NCBI GenBank assembly: GCA_946186185.1
Contig: CAMHMJ010000024.1
Location: 1 to 52,887 of the forward strand
Direction of reading: 5' to 3'
Length of the DNA: 52,887 nt
From: an uncultured Treponema sp.
GTDB lineage: Bacteria; Spirochaetota; Spirochaetia; Treponematales; Treponemataceae
Shown in pieces: positions 1-8,034 of the stretch. Positions within the stretch are counted from its first letter, which is position 1, and each line of letters starts with the position of its first letter. Under the pieces are notes generated by a model that searched no databases, was not told the DNA's origin, and worked only from the letters and a program-made list of their open reading frames with translations. Both the position numbers and the translations under genes were made by a program.

Positions 1-72
1 GCGGAAATAGCTCAGTGGTAGAGCGCCACCTTGCCAAGGTGGATGTCGCGGGTCCGACTCCCGTTTTCCGCT
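1..72 (+). tRNA. tRNA-Gly (GCC), copy 1
   Basis: The cloverleaf folds fully. The acceptor arms are GCGGAAA and TTTCCGC, the D stem is GCTC/GAGC, and the anticodon stem CCACC/GGTGG holds loop TTGCCAA, so the anticodon is GCC. The discriminator is T72 and no CCA is encoded. The T loop reads TCCGACT, with C where the near-universal U55 is expected. The gene starts at the window edge, so its promoter is not visible. Confidence 0.96.
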
Positions 73-109
73 CTTTTTATTTTATGGCCGGTTAACGCCG
101 TTATTTTTT

Positions 110-181
110 GCGGAAATAGCTCAGTGGTAGAGCGCCACCTTGCCAAGGTGGATGTCGCGGGTCCGACTCCCGTTTTCCGCT
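110..181 (+). tRNA. tRNA-Gly (GCC), copy 2
   Basis: This is an identical 72-nt copy of the tRNA-Gly at 1-72, separated from it by a 37-nt spacer. Anticodon GCC, no encoded CCA, and the same unusual TCCGACT T loop. The spacer shows no clear promoter, and a terminator follows the second copy only, so the two are probably one transcript. Confidence 0.96.
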
Positions 182-190
182 CTACTATAG

Positions 191-222
191 AAAGCGATTA
201 AGGCAACTTAATCGCTTTTTTT
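191..222 (+). terminator. Terminator after the tRNA-Gly pair
   Basis: A strong stem AAGCGATTAAG/CTTAATCGCTT with a GCAA tetraloop is followed by a run of T. It separates the tRNA transcript from tig. Confidence 0.9.
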
Positions 223-256
223 ATATATCAGTTATTTCACCGTAAAGGAGCTCAAA

Positions 257-1612
257 GTGAAACTTACTACAGAATTCACCAGTCTTGAAAAGTCAGCAGT
301 AAAACTGACAGTAACAGTTGCAAAAAAAGATGTACAGGAAGCATACGATTCAACAGTTGCAAAGTATGTAAAACATGCCCAGATCCCGGGCTTCAGAAAG
401 GGTCATGTACCTGCAAATGTACTTGAAAGAAAATTCGGTGATTCATTGAAAGCTGATGCAATGAGCGAAATTATCGACAAATCATTAAACGAAATCTTTG
501 AAAAAGAAACAGAAAATCGCCCTCTTCCATACGCACAGCCGGTTATGGATACAATGCCGGAATTCGATACATCTAAAGACTTTGCTTACACAGTTACATA
601 CGATGTTTTCCCTAAGGTATCTGTAAAAGAGTTCTCTGGAATTACAATCAAAGAACCACAGGTTACAGTAGGCGACAAAGAGCTTCAGGAAGAACTTAAG
701 AATCTTCAGGAAAGAAATGCCATGGTTATGGATAAAAAAGACGGCGAAAAAGTTGCAAAAGACGATATCGTAACCATCAACTATTCAGAGCTTGACGACA
801 GTGGAAAAGTAATCGACGGTACAAAGCGCGACGGCTTCGTATTTACTGTAGGAAGCGGCGAAAACATCTACAAAATCGATGACGAAATCATCGGAATGAA
901 AAAAGGTGAAACAAAAGACATCTCTAAGACTTATTCTAAAGACGATGAAGATAAAGAACTGGCAGGTCTTACAAAGAAGATTCAGGTAACTGTTACAGCC
1001 TGCAAAATCAGAAATCTTCCAGAGCTCGACGATGACTTTGCACAGGATGTAAGTGAAAAATTCAAGACTCTTGATGACCTCAAGAAAGATATCATGAGTA
1101 ACCTTGAAGTTGCAAAGAACCGCAGACTTAAGGAAATGAAGAGCAACAGCCTTCTTGAACAGCTCGTAGAAAAGAATCCTTTTGATATTCCTGCATCTAT
1201 GCTTCAGGCAGAACTTGACGGCCGCTGGAGAATGATGGCTCAGCAGTTCCAGACAACCCCTGAACAGCTTGAAAAAATGATTACTGCATCAGGAATGACA
1301 AAAGAAAAGATGCTCAACGACTGGACTGGTGACAGTGAAAAAATGCTTAAGAGCAGAATCATTGTTGACAGCCTCTTGAAGGAAAGAAACATTTCTGTAA
1401 CTCCTGAAGAAATTGAAGCTGAATATACAAAAATTGCTCAGGAAGGAAACCTTACAGTTGAAGAAGTAAAAGAACATTACTCTGACCCACGTTCAAAGGA
1501 ATACCTTATTGACGAAACTAAAGAGCAGAAGCTTTACGAACAGCTTTATAAAGAAGTAAAAGTAACAAAGGGTGACAAAATCGCATTTGCTGACCTCTTT
1601 GCTCGTGCTTAA
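257..1612 (+). CDS. tig: Trigger factor (ribosome-associated chaperone, PPIase)
   Basis: Trigger factor binds near ribosomal protein L23 at the exit tunnel and shields nascent chains. At 451 aa it has the normal family length. The N-terminal ribosome-binding domain carries the signature region (GFRKGHVP near residue 46, close to the canonical GFRxGKxP). A central FKBP-type PPIase domain spans about 150-245, and a long helical SurA-like C-terminal domain follows. The start is GTG, chosen because AAAGGAG lies 6 nt upstream. The gene lies upstream of clpP-clpX, a common bacterial order that links folding with proteolysis, but a terminator and a separate clpP promoter lie between them. Confidence 0.96.
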   Translation: MKLTTEFTSLEKSAVKLTVTVAKKDVQEAYDSTVAKYVKHAQIPGFRKGHVPANVLERKFGDSLKADAMSEIIDKSLNEIFEKETENRPLPYAQPVMDTMPEFDTSKDFAYTVTYDVFPKVSVKEFSGITIKEPQVTVGDKELQEELKNLQERNAMVMDKKDGEKVAKDDIVTINYSELDDSGKVIDGTKRDGFVFTVGSGENIYKIDDEIIGMKKGETKDISKTYSKDDEDKELAGLTKKIQVTVTACKIRNLPELDDDFAQDVSEKFKTLDDLKKDIMSNLEVAKNRRLKEMKSNSLLEQLVEKNPFDIPASMLQAELDGRWRMMAQQFQTTPEQLEKMITASGMTKEKMLNDWTGDSEKMLKSRIIVDSLLKERNISVTPEEIEAEYTKIAQEGNLTVEEVKEHYSDPRSKEYLIDETKEQKLYEQLYKEVKVTKGDKIAFADLFARA

Positions 1613-1625
1613 TTACTCTTAAAAC

Positions 1626-1680
1626 AAAGTCACTTTTTGTAGAATTTCAAAAAAAATTCGCAAAAAGTGGCTTTTTTTTT
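1626..1680 (+). terminator. tig terminator
   Basis: A 14-bp imperfect stem (1626-1639 with 1661-1674), around a loop that is itself partly paired, is followed by a run of T to 1680. The T tract merges into the -35 box of the clpP promoter. Confidence 0.85.
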
Positions 1681-1708
1681 GACTTTTGCGCTACATTTAT
1701 ATTATATT
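1679..1708 (+). promoter_or_regulatory. Promoter of clpP-clpX
   Basis: TTGACT (1679-1684), an 18-nt spacer and TATATT (1703-1708) match a housekeeping sigma promoter. The -35 box begins in the T tract of the tig terminator, so clpPX can be expressed independently of tig. The leader is short and contains AAGGAAG as ribosome binding site. Confidence 0.65.
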
Positions 1709-1728
1709 AACTTAATAAGGAAGAAAAT

Positions 1729-2328
1729 ATGAACGAACAAATGTACTTTATGCCAAGCGTAATTGAAAAAAGCGGAAATGGAGAACGCTTCTACGATATT
1801 TATTCACGTCTTTTGAGAGACAGAATTGTATTTATTGACGGCGAAATCACAGATACATCAGCAAATCTTATTGTTGCGCAGATTCTTTTCCTTGAATCAG
1901 AAAATCCGGACAAGGATATCAGCGTATACATCAATTCCCCTGGAGGTTCTGTAACTGCTGGTCTTGCTATTTACGATACAATGCAGTATGTAAAGTGTCC
2001 GATTCAGACAATTTGTATGGGTCAGGCTGCAAGCATGGGAGCTTTCCTTCTTGCAGGGGGAACAAAAGGAAAACGCTATGCCCTTCCTTCTTCCAGAGTA
2101 ATGATTCACCAGCCATGGGGCGGAGTTGAAGGCCAGGAAAGCGACATTTCAATTCAGGCAAAAGAAATCGGAAGATTAAAAGAACTTACAGTAAAACATT
2201 TTGCTGAACACACAGGAAAGAGCGAAGATCAGGTTCGTGCAGATATGGAACGTGATTTTTACATGACAGCTCAGGACGCTCTTTCTTACGGAATTATAGA
2301 CAGCGTAATGGAAAGGAGAAACAAATAA
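1729..2328 (+). CDS. clpP: ATP-dependent Clp protease, proteolytic subunit ClpP
   Basis: ClpP is the serine peptidase of the ClpXP degradation machine and forms two stacked heptameric rings in the cytoplasm. At 199 aa it has the normal length. The nucleophile serine sits in GQAASMGA, the catalytic histidine in VMIHQP, and the catalytic aspartate lies further on near residue 173. The N-terminal motif [11 protein letters not shown] is typical. AAGGAAG precedes the ATG. clpX follows with no gap (TAA then ATG), so the pair is co-transcribed and probably translationally coupled. Confidence 0.97.
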   Translation: MNEQMYFMPSVIEKSGNGERFYDIYSRLLRDRIVFIDGEITDTSANLIVAQILFLESENPDKDISVYINSPGGSVTAGLAIYDTMQYVKCPIQTICMGQAASMGAFLLAGGTKGKRYALPSSRVMIHQPWGGVEGQESDISIQAKEIGRLKELTVKHFAEHTGKSEDQVRADMERDFYMTAQDALSYGIIDSVMERRNK

Positions 2329-3591
2329 ATGAAACGTTTCGGTAGCGATACACTTTTCTGCTCATTCTGTGGAAAACCTCAGGATTCAAAACGAAGACTT
2401 CTTTCGGCTCCAGGCGGAAATGTAACCATCTGTAATCATTGTGTGCAGGTATGTGAAACAATGTTCGAAAATGAGGAGATGAACCTCACTCCAATCGATC
2501 TTGATGATGTTCCTACACCAAAAGAGTTCAAGGCATATCTGGATCAGTATGTTGTAGGACAGGATAAGGCAAAGAAAGTTCTTTCAGTTGCTGTCTACAA
2601 TCACTACAAGAGAATGTCTGTTCAGAAGGCAAATTTTCAGGACGAAGATGTAAAGATTGAAAAATCCAATATTCTTCTTATTGGTCCTACAGGCTCAGGA
2701 AAAACCCTTCTTGCAAAAACACTGGCTCAGAAACTGAACGTTCCTTTTGCTATTGCAGATGCCACTACCCTCACAGAAGCAGGTTACGTTGGTGAAGACG
2801 TTGAAAACGTACTCTTAAAGCTCATCAATGCTGCAGACGGAAATGTACAGGCTGCCGAACGGGGAATCATTTTCATCGATGAAATTGATAAGATTGCAAG
2901 AAAAAGTGAAAACACTTCTATCACACGAGATGTAAGCGGAGAAGGCGTTCAGCAGGCACTCTTAAAAATTATCGAAGGAACCGAAGCAAGCGTTCCTCCT
3001 CAGGGCGGAAGAAAACATCCTAACCAGGAAATGATTCATATTGATACAACAAACATCCTCTTTATTCTTGGAGGAGCCTTTGTTGGTCTTGATAAAATCA
3101 TTGAACAGAGAACTACAGAACATTCCATGGGCTTTGGTTCAACAGTCGGCGAAATGTCAGAAGAACAGAAGATGGAGCTTTTAAACCTCTGTACACCGGA
3201 TGACCTTGTAAAATTCGGTATTATTCCAGAGCTTATCGGCCGAATGCCGATTACAGTTGCCTTGAAGGAACTTCAGAAAGAAGATTTGATTTCTATTCTT
3301 ACTGAACCAAAGAATGCAATTACAAAGCAGTTCAAATCATCTTTTGCGATGGATGACCTTGAGCTTGAGTTTACGCCTGAAGCAATTGAGGCCATTGCCG
3401 ATGAAGCCATCAGACAGAAGACCGGTGCCCGCGGACTCCGCTCAATTGTTGAAAAGTTCTTAATGGATATTTCTTTTGAAATTCCAAGCATTGAAGGACA
3501 GAAGCAGCTGACAGTTACAAAAGAGATTGTTGAGATGAAAAATCCAAGAGATGTAAAGGATATCATCAAAGTAAAGCAGATTGCTTCATAG
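2329..3591 (+). CDS. clpX: ATP-dependent Clp protease, ATPase subunit ClpX
   Basis: ClpX is the AAA+ unfoldase that recognises substrates and feeds them to ClpP. At 420 aa it has the normal length. The N-terminal zinc-binding domain has two cysteine pairs (CSFC and CNHC). Walker A is [13 protein letters not shown], Walker B is [11 protein letters not shown], the pore loop is GYVG, and the RKH loop and the sensor motif [10 protein letters not shown] are present. The start directly abuts the clpP stop, and its ribosome binding site (GGAGA) lies in the last clpP codons. A hairpin terminator follows at 3633. Confidence 0.98.
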   Translation: MKRFGSDTLFCSFCGKPQDSKRRLLSAPGGNVTICNHCVQVCETMFENEEMNLTPIDLDDVPTPKEFKAYLDQYVVGQDKAKKVLSVAVYNHYKRMSVQKANFQDEDVKIEKSNILLIGPTGSGKTLLAKTLAQKLNVPFAIADATTLTEAGYVGEDVENVLLKLINAADGNVQAAERGIIFIDEIDKIARKSENTSITRDVSGEGVQQALLKIIEGTEASVPPQGGRKHPNQEMIHIDTTNILFILGGAFVGLDKIIEQRTTEHSMGFGSTVGEMSEEQKMELLNLCTPDDLVKFGIIPELIGRMPITVALKELQKEDLISILTEPKNAITKQFKSSFAMDDLELEFTPEAIEAIADEAIRQKTGARGLRSIVEKFLMDISFEIPSIEGQKQLTVTKEIVEMKNPRDVKDIIKVKQIAS

Positions 3592-3632
3592 GGCGATTTT
3601 TATAAAAAGCAGGCTTTTATGAGCCTGTAAAC

Positions 3633-3666
3633 AAAAAAACGAAGGTGTAAAACCTTCGTTTTTTTA
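3633..3666 (+). terminator. Bidirectional terminator after clpX
   Basis: ACGAAGGT/ACCTTCGT with loop GTAAA is flanked by a run of A and a run of T. It can end clpPX on the plus strand and the converging glycosyltransferase gene on the minus strand. No gene is visible in the following 94 bases up to 3761. Confidence 0.88.
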
Positions 3667-3760
3667 TTTAACATAACCTAAAGCCCCTCTCAAACCGGTG
3701 CAGTTGTTTTTCGGATCTGTTTACCACCGAAACCAAGACTTTTAATTTCAATTATAAATC

Positions 3761-4885
3761 TTATACAAGAGACTTCATTATATTTAAGGTTTTTGAAACA
3801 GTATCTTCCCAGTTAAATGTCTTTGCCCATTCAATACCGTTTTTTATCATCTTTTCCTTTAATTCTGAATCAGTTACGATTTTTTCCATGCAGGAGCAGA
3901 TTTCTTCAATGTTATCAGAATCAAAATAAAGGGCAGCACTTCCACCGATTTCAGGAAGAGCACAGCTGGAAGAACATAAAACAGGAACTCCGCTGGCCAT
4001 TGCTTCAAGAACAGGAAGCCCTACCCCCTCATTTACGGAAGGGAAAATACATGCTTCACTTCCTGAATAAAGGCGGGAAAGATTTTCATGGGGGAAATGG
4101 CCTGTTAAAAATATATCAGATGCATAGTTTGAATCATAAGCGGCCTTGTGAACTTCGCTTGAATATGGGCCATCACTTCCGGCAAGAACAAGTCTGTGGG
4201 GCAGATGAGTTTTATCCTTAAAAAGCGAAAAAGCCTTAATCAGTTCAACATGTTTTTTTTCACTGCCAGATAGCCGGGAACAATAAATAAAATACGGTTT
4301 TTTAATGGCAAATGGCTTTACATCCACCATATCGGTCTCAAATTCAACAGCCGGGAAGAAAAGCTTGTGGTCGATTCCATTATGAACAACCTCGATTTTT
4401 TCTTCACTAATACCGTGATTTACAAGGTCTTTTTTTATAAAATTGCTGGCAGCAATAATCTTAGGAATTTTATAAAGCCCCCGTTTAATCTGAAGCTTCT
4501 GCGTCCAGTCTCGTTTTCCTTCAATTTCATTTGAAAGAACGGAATTAACAACGGCAACGCCAGGAACCTTAAAGGAAATCGGCAAAACCTTTTCAACAGC
4601 CGGATACAAAACCACATTATAGCCCTGTTCCAGAGCAAATTTATTCATATTGGTAAAATGCCACAGACGCTGACTCTGAAGACTTTCCGGCACCTGAATA
4701 CTTTTATAATCCAGTTTTTTTCCAGAAGTATATGTATAATGATCCAGTTCAGTTCCAAAAAATTCAATTTTAAAGTCTTTATTTTCTTCTGTATTTTCAG
4801 GAAGATTAGAGGCAAAAGAAAGAAGATAAGTTCCAATACCACTTCGGGCGTGATCCGTACCGAAAGTGTCGATTCCAATTTTCAT
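3761..4885 (-). CDS. GT4-family glycosyltransferase
   Basis: This 374-aa retaining glycosyltransferase has the GT-B fold and resembles the GT4/mannosyltransferase family. The N-terminus has the acceptor-domain motif DTFGTDHARSGIGTYL. The C-terminal donor domain contains HNGID near residue 170 and the E-x7-E motif in EGVGLPVLEAMASGVPVL. It has no signal peptide or membrane segment, so it acts on the cytoplasmic side, probably on a lipid-linked or lipopolysaccharide-like glycan. Donor and acceptor cannot be told from sequence. It is monocistronic and divergent from the DEAD-box helicase. No Shine-Dalgarno precedes the ATG, and an extended -10 box ends 9 nt upstream, so its leader would be only 2-3 nt. 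Confidence 0.88.
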   Translation of the reverse strand: MKIGIDTFGTDHARSGIGTYLLSFASNLPENTEENKDFKIEFFGTELDHYTYTSGKKLDYKSIQVPESLQSQRLWHFTNMNKFALEQGYNVVLYPAVEKVLPISFKVPGVAVVNSVLSNEIEGKRDWTQKLQIKRGLYKIPKIIAASNFIKKDLVNHGISEEKIEVVHNGIDHKLFFPAVEFETDMVDVKPFAIKKPYFIYCSRLSGSEKKHVELIKAFSLFKDKTHLPHRLVLAGSDGPYSSEVHKAAYDSNYASDIFLTGHFPHENLSRLYSGSEACIFPSVNEGVGLPVLEAMASGVPVLCSSSCALPEIGGSAALYFDSDNIEEICSCMEKIVTDSELKEKMIKNGIEWAKTFNWEDTVSKTLNIMKSLV

Positions 4886-4894
4886 AATATTCTT

Positions 4895-4903
4895 ATTATA
4901 GCA
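4895..4903 (-). promoter_or_regulatory. Extended -10 promoter of the GT4 gene
   Basis: On the minus strand TGCTATAAT ends 9 nt before the ATG of the glycosyltransferase gene. No good -35 box is seen, as expected for an extended -10 promoter. It is back to back with the promoter at 4919-4927, and the two boxes form an inverted repeat. Confidence 0.6.
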
Positions 4904-4918
4904 AATAAAGTCCTTCTA

Positions 4919-4927
4919 TGCTATACT
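4919..4927 (+). promoter_or_regulatory. Extended -10 promoter of the DEAD-box helicase (leaderless)
   Basis: TGCTATACT ends exactly 6 nt before the ATG at 4934, so transcription should start at or next to the A of the start codon. There is no Shine-Dalgarno sequence (the 6 nt are CCTTTT). Confidence 0.6.
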
Positions 4928-4933
4928 CCTTTT

Positions 4934-6214
4934 ATGAATGAATTTACAGACATCTTTTCAGAACTTCCGGAAAACTTAAAAAATAAACTTGCTGAAAAAA
5001 ATATATATTCACCTACAAAGGTGCAGAAACTTGTAATTCCTGTAATTAAAAGCGGAAAAGACACCGTTTTTGAATCAGAAACTGGAACAGGAAAAACCCT
5101 GGCCTACCTGATTCCACTTTTTGAACGGTTAAACAAAGAGAAAGCAATGGCTGTCACCGAAGAAAATGCTTCTGAGAATGGAAACGTTTCTGCGGCAAAT
5201 AACTCTCTGGCTATGGAAAAACCGGCTACTGATAAAAACTTTCAGTCAAAAGGAAATAGTCCCGTAAAGGCCCCCCTGCAGGCTAAAGAAAACCGTTCTG
5301 ATAAATCCGTAAAAGTAATTGTCTTAGCCCCAACCTTTGAGCTTGCAAGCCAGATAAAAAGCGCAGTTCAGTTTTTCTCAGATTTTAAGGCTGCCCTTTT
5401 AATCGGTGGAGCGCCGCTAAAACGGCAGGAAGAGGCCTTAAAAGAAAAACCGGATTTTGTAATCGGAACTCCTGCACGGGTAAACGAGCTTATAAGGCTC
5501 AAAAAATTAAAGGTACAAAATGTGAGGGCTGTAGTTTTTGACGAAGCCGACAGACTCTTAAAAAAAGAAATTGTGGACGAAATAAAGCTGTTTCTTTCGC
5601 TGATTCCAGAAGAGTCACAAAAAATTGCATTAAGTGCTACAATCGATCAGAAAACAAAGAAATTTTTCCCCGGCGCAGAAAATATTCTTCTTCCAAAAGA
5701 AAATGTAATCAATTCGAATATTACCCACTGGGCAATCTATGCGGAAACCAGAGATAAAATTGAAACCCTCCGGAAGCTTTTAAATGCCCTGGACTATGAA
5801 AAGGTACTGATTTTTACCAGCCGCCCAGATCAGGTTGAAAATATTTCTTCTAAACTTAAATACAAGAAAATTAACTGCGTGTCCCTACATGCCAGAAGTG
5901 ACGGTAGGGAAAGAAAAACCGTAATCGACCGGTTCAGAAGCGGAAAAGAAAAAATACTTATTACAAGCGATCTTTCAAGCCGGGGTCTGGACATTCCGGG
6001 AATTACCCACATAATTCAGACGGATTTACCTTCCGACGATGATTTTTTCATCCACAGAGCCGGTCGAACAGCAAGAGCCGGAAACAAGGGAATAAACATC
6101 GTTATTGGAGACGAATGGGAAATGAGGCATTACGCAAGCCTGGAAAAGAAACTGCAAATCAAGGTATATCCAAAGGAAATCAGGGACGGTAAGGTTCAGG
6201 AACCGAAGTTATAA
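4934..6214 (+). CDS. DEAD-box ATP-dependent RNA helicase
   Basis: This 426-aa helicase unwinds RNA and probably acts in ribosome assembly or mRNA turnover. The Q motif (YSPTKVQ, Q31), Walker A (ETGTGKT, 49-55), DEAD box (VVFDEADRL), SAT (ALSATID) and motif VI (HRAGRTARAG) are all present. Two oddities: about 50 low-complexity residues (roughly 71-124) are inserted between motifs I and Ia, and motif Ia reads PTFELA instead of PTRELA. The start was set at 4934: the frame is open further upstream, but that stretch lies antisense to the glycosyltransferase gene and upstream of the promoter. The C-terminus is short and lacks a basic tail. Confidence 0.92.
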   Translation: MNEFTDIFSELPENLKNKLAEKNIYSPTKVQKLVIPVIKSGKDTVFESETGTGKTLAYLIPLFERLNKEKAMAVTEENASENGNVSAANNSLAMEKPATDKNFQSKGNSPVKAPLQAKENRSDKSVKVIVLAPTFELASQIKSAVQFFSDFKAALLIGGAPLKRQEEALKEKPDFVIGTPARVNELIRLKKLKVQNVRAVVFDEADRLLKKEIVDEIKLFLSLIPEESQKIALSATIDQKTKKFFPGAENILLPKENVINSNITHWAIYAETRDKIETLRKLLNALDYEKVLIFTSRPDQVENISSKLKYKKINCVSLHARSDGRERKTVIDRFRSGKEKILITSDLSSRGLDIPGITHIIQTDLPSDDDFFIHRAGRTARAGNKGINIVIGDEWEMRHYASLEKKLQIKVYPKEIRDGKVQEPKL

Positions 6215-6230
6215 ACAACAGGCTACACAC

Positions 6231-6264
6231 AACAGACAGAACATAAAATCTGTCTGTTTTTTTT
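6231..6264 (+). terminator. Terminator between convergent genes
   Basis: AACAGACAGA/TCTGTCTGTT with an 8-nt loop is followed by a run of T. It ends the helicase transcript. The complementary strand has no long T run, so it is weaker for the opposing gene. Confidence 0.85.
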
Positions 6265-7189
6265 ATATAAACAGCAGGCTTGTGGCTTTCTCGTACAGGA
6301 ACCGGATATCTTCTTCCCGAATTTTAGAGAATGAACAGTCAACCGTAATTCTTTCGCCAGCTTTATCTGTGTACAGGGAATCGGCCTTTATCAGAACCTT
6401 GATATTTCGTTTTATGGAACTTGACGCCTTCAGTGTAAAGGAAATTGTAATGCTGTATTCTTCATTCTGAACCGGAAGGAAAGACTCATTTTTTTCAAAA
6501 CCCAGTACTATTCTTTCGTGATTCAAAAAAAGAATATCAAAAGGCTTTAACCGCCCCTGAACAGCCTGAATTGATCCCTTTTGCTCAGTAACAAGATAAC
6601 GGCAGATATTTACAAGCTGAATGCCGTTTCCCGCTTTCCCGCTTTTCTTTGCTTCCATTACGAAACTTTCAAGATAGTCCTTGGCTTCCTGCTGTTTTTC
6701 AAGAGGAATTGAGCTCCATGCAGGTCTTGCAAAAAGCTGAAACCCTTCTGCGGGTACACATAAAACGGAGGAAGCATCTTCTTCGCCGTTAGGATAAATC
6801 TCTGCCTGAAAATCATATTTCTGCTCAGGATTTACATCCTGAATTCTCAGTATTTCCTTAGGAATTACAAGGGCCGGTCCTGTTGAAACGGATTTCATCT
6901 CCGTGATGAAGTACAGACCGATGCTGTTAAAATAAAATTCAACCTTAACCTTTGTTCCCTTAAAGTTTACAACGCTTTTAGGAGAGTTTTTTAGGAGGAT
7001 TATTCCCTCTTTCAAAACAGAAATCTGTTCAGCCTTAATGGCAACCGGGAAAACAACAGAAGAAAGAGAATGAATCTCTTCATCGGAGTTCAAATCTTCC
7101 ACCGGAGTAACGGTAACAGGTACATTTCCGTCAATCAAATATTGAAGAACTAATTCACGTTCAATTCCTGAAAGCACCGTATTTTCCAT
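6263..7189 (-). CDS. PilZ/YcgR-like protein, uncharacterised
   Basis: This 308-aa protein is cytoplasmic (no signal peptide or membrane segment). Residues about 77-120 resemble the N-terminal YcgR-like domain of flagellar brake proteins (GTKVKVEFYFNSIGLYF followed by GPALVIPKEI). The C-terminus ends in IREEDIRFLYEKATSL, like the tail of PilZ domains. A canonical RxxxR/DxSxxG c-di-GMP binding motif is not evident, so ligand binding is unproven. GGGGG precedes the ATG. The gene lies 12 nt downstream of a lipoprotein gene (7202-7930) and is surely co-transcribed with it. I cannot name its function; a c-di-GMP or motility link is inference. Confidence 0.6.
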   Translation of the reverse strand: MENTVLSGIERELVLQYLIDGNVPVTVTPVEDLNSDEEIHSLSSVVFPVAIKAEQISVLKEGIILLKNSPKSVVNFKGTKVKVEFYFNSIGLYFITEMKSVSTGPALVIPKEILRIQDVNPEQKYDFQAEIYPNGEEDASSVLCVPAEGFQLFARPAWSSIPLEKQQEAKDYLESFVMEAKKSGKAGNGIQLVNICRYLVTEQKGSIQAVQGRLKPFDILFLNHERIVLGFEKNESFLPVQNEEYSITISFTLKASSSIKRNIKVLIKADSLYTDKAGERITVDCSFSKIREEDIRFLYEKATSLLFI

Positions 7190-7201
7190 ATTACCCCCGT
7201 T

Positions 7202-7930
7202 TTATTTTGAACCCTTATTCCATTTCTGAATATGAAGCTGATTCACTTTAAGCTTATCCTTTGAAATATAAAGCAGAACGTCTACACTTCCCTTCTGTGC
7301 ATAAAAACGCACCGGAACCTCGATAGTTTCTTCATCAAAAAAAGGTTCTCCGTAAAGGCAGCGGGTAAAAACCTGAGAGCCTTCATCCACGTTTTGTCCG
7401 TTTTCACCATTTTGAGCCTTCTGAGCCTCATCCGATTTTTTTTCTTGATAGGGAAAAGGAACGCCAAAAAAGTTTTCCCACTGATTTTCTACATCAAACT
7501 TAAAAAGAGCCGGAGAAAAAATAAATTCTGATTCAAACTGGCTTTCATCAAATTTCCATTCAGAAACTTTAGAACAGAAGGAATCAAGAAAATCCCTCAA
7601 ATCTTTCATCATAGAGGAAGTATTCAGGCTGGAAAAACCGGGTAAAAGAGGATAAACAGGTTCTGAATATTCGCTGGCTTCAACTACACAGAGGGCCTGA
7701 CAGCTCAAGCGGAAATTCGTGGTAGTTCCTTCATTTTTTGAAATATCTTTTAAAAGCCTGACGCTTTCAAGTTCCCGGGTCCACATCAGTTCTTTTTCTT
7801 TCTGATCTGTTATGAACCTGAGTGTATCGTCATTGTAATATACAAGCTCATTAGCCTGATTTCCGGCACAGGAAATAAAGAGAGAACAGAGTAAAAAAGC
7901 TGTATACAAACTTAAAAAAATACGTTTCAT
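7202..7930 (-). CDS. Putative lipoprotein, unknown function
   Basis: The 242-aa product starts with a charged n-region (MKR), a hydrophobic core and a spirochaetal lipobox (FISC, Cys21 followed by AGN), so it is probably a lipid-anchored envelope protein. The rest contains no motif I recognise. An acidic, low-complexity stretch of about 20 residues lies near 170-190. It is the first gene of a two-gene operon with the PilZ/YcgR-like gene. A weak AAAGAAA ribosome binding site precedes the ATG. Confidence 0.75.
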   Translation of the reverse strand: MKRIFLSLYTAFLLCSLFISCAGNQANELVYYNDDTLRFITDQKEKELMWTRELESVRLLKDISKNEGTTTNFRLSCQALCVVEASEYSEPVYPLLPGFSSLNTSSMMKDLRDFLDSFCSKVSEWKFDESQFESEFIFSPALFKFDVENQWENFFGVPFPYQEKKSDEAQKAQNGENGQNVDEGSQVFTRCLYGEPFFDEETIEVPVRFYAQKGSVDVLLYISKDKLKVNQLHIQKWNKGSK

Positions 7931-7952
7931 AATTTTTTCTTTAATATAAATA

Positions 7953-7961
7953 ATTATATCA
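7953..7961 (-). promoter_or_regulatory. Extended -10 promoter of the lipoprotein operon
   Basis: TGATATAAT on the minus strand would give a leader of about 16 nt. It is divergent from the comFB promoter at 7980-7988, with only 18 bp between the two extended -10 boxes. Confidence 0.55.
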
Positions 7962-7979
7962 CAAATATTAAAAAAAGTA

Positions 7980-7988
7980 TGCTATAAT
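7980..7988 (+). promoter_or_regulatory. Extended -10 promoter of the ComFB-domain gene
   Basis: TGCTATAAT at 7980-7988 has no clear -35 box. The expected start near 7995 gives a leader of about 40 nt that contains the structured ribosome binding site. Confidence 0.6.
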
Positions 7989-8004
7989 ATAAGAAAATAA
8001 TTCT

Positions 8005-8034
8005 GGAGGAGAGCCTTTTTGAGGCTGAATAATC
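8005..8034 (+). promoter_or_regulatory. Ribosome binding site bridged by a hairpin
   Basis: GGAGGAG (8005-8011) lies 23 nt before the ATG, too far for normal initiation. The hairpin AGCCT-TTTTG-AGGCT (8012-8026) sits between them. If it folds, the effective spacing drops to about 8 nt. An in-frame TGA (8026-8028) excludes a start much further upstream. Confidence 0.5.

Noticed and set aside
3608..3628. Small hairpin CAGGC/GCCTG after clpX
   Set aside because: Short stem with no T run; the terminator at 3633 explains the transcript end.
4658..4933. N-terminal extension of the DEAD-box helicase frame
   Set aside because: It lies antisense to the GT4 gene, upstream of the promoter at 4919, has no ribosome binding site, and its sequence does not fit the helicase family.
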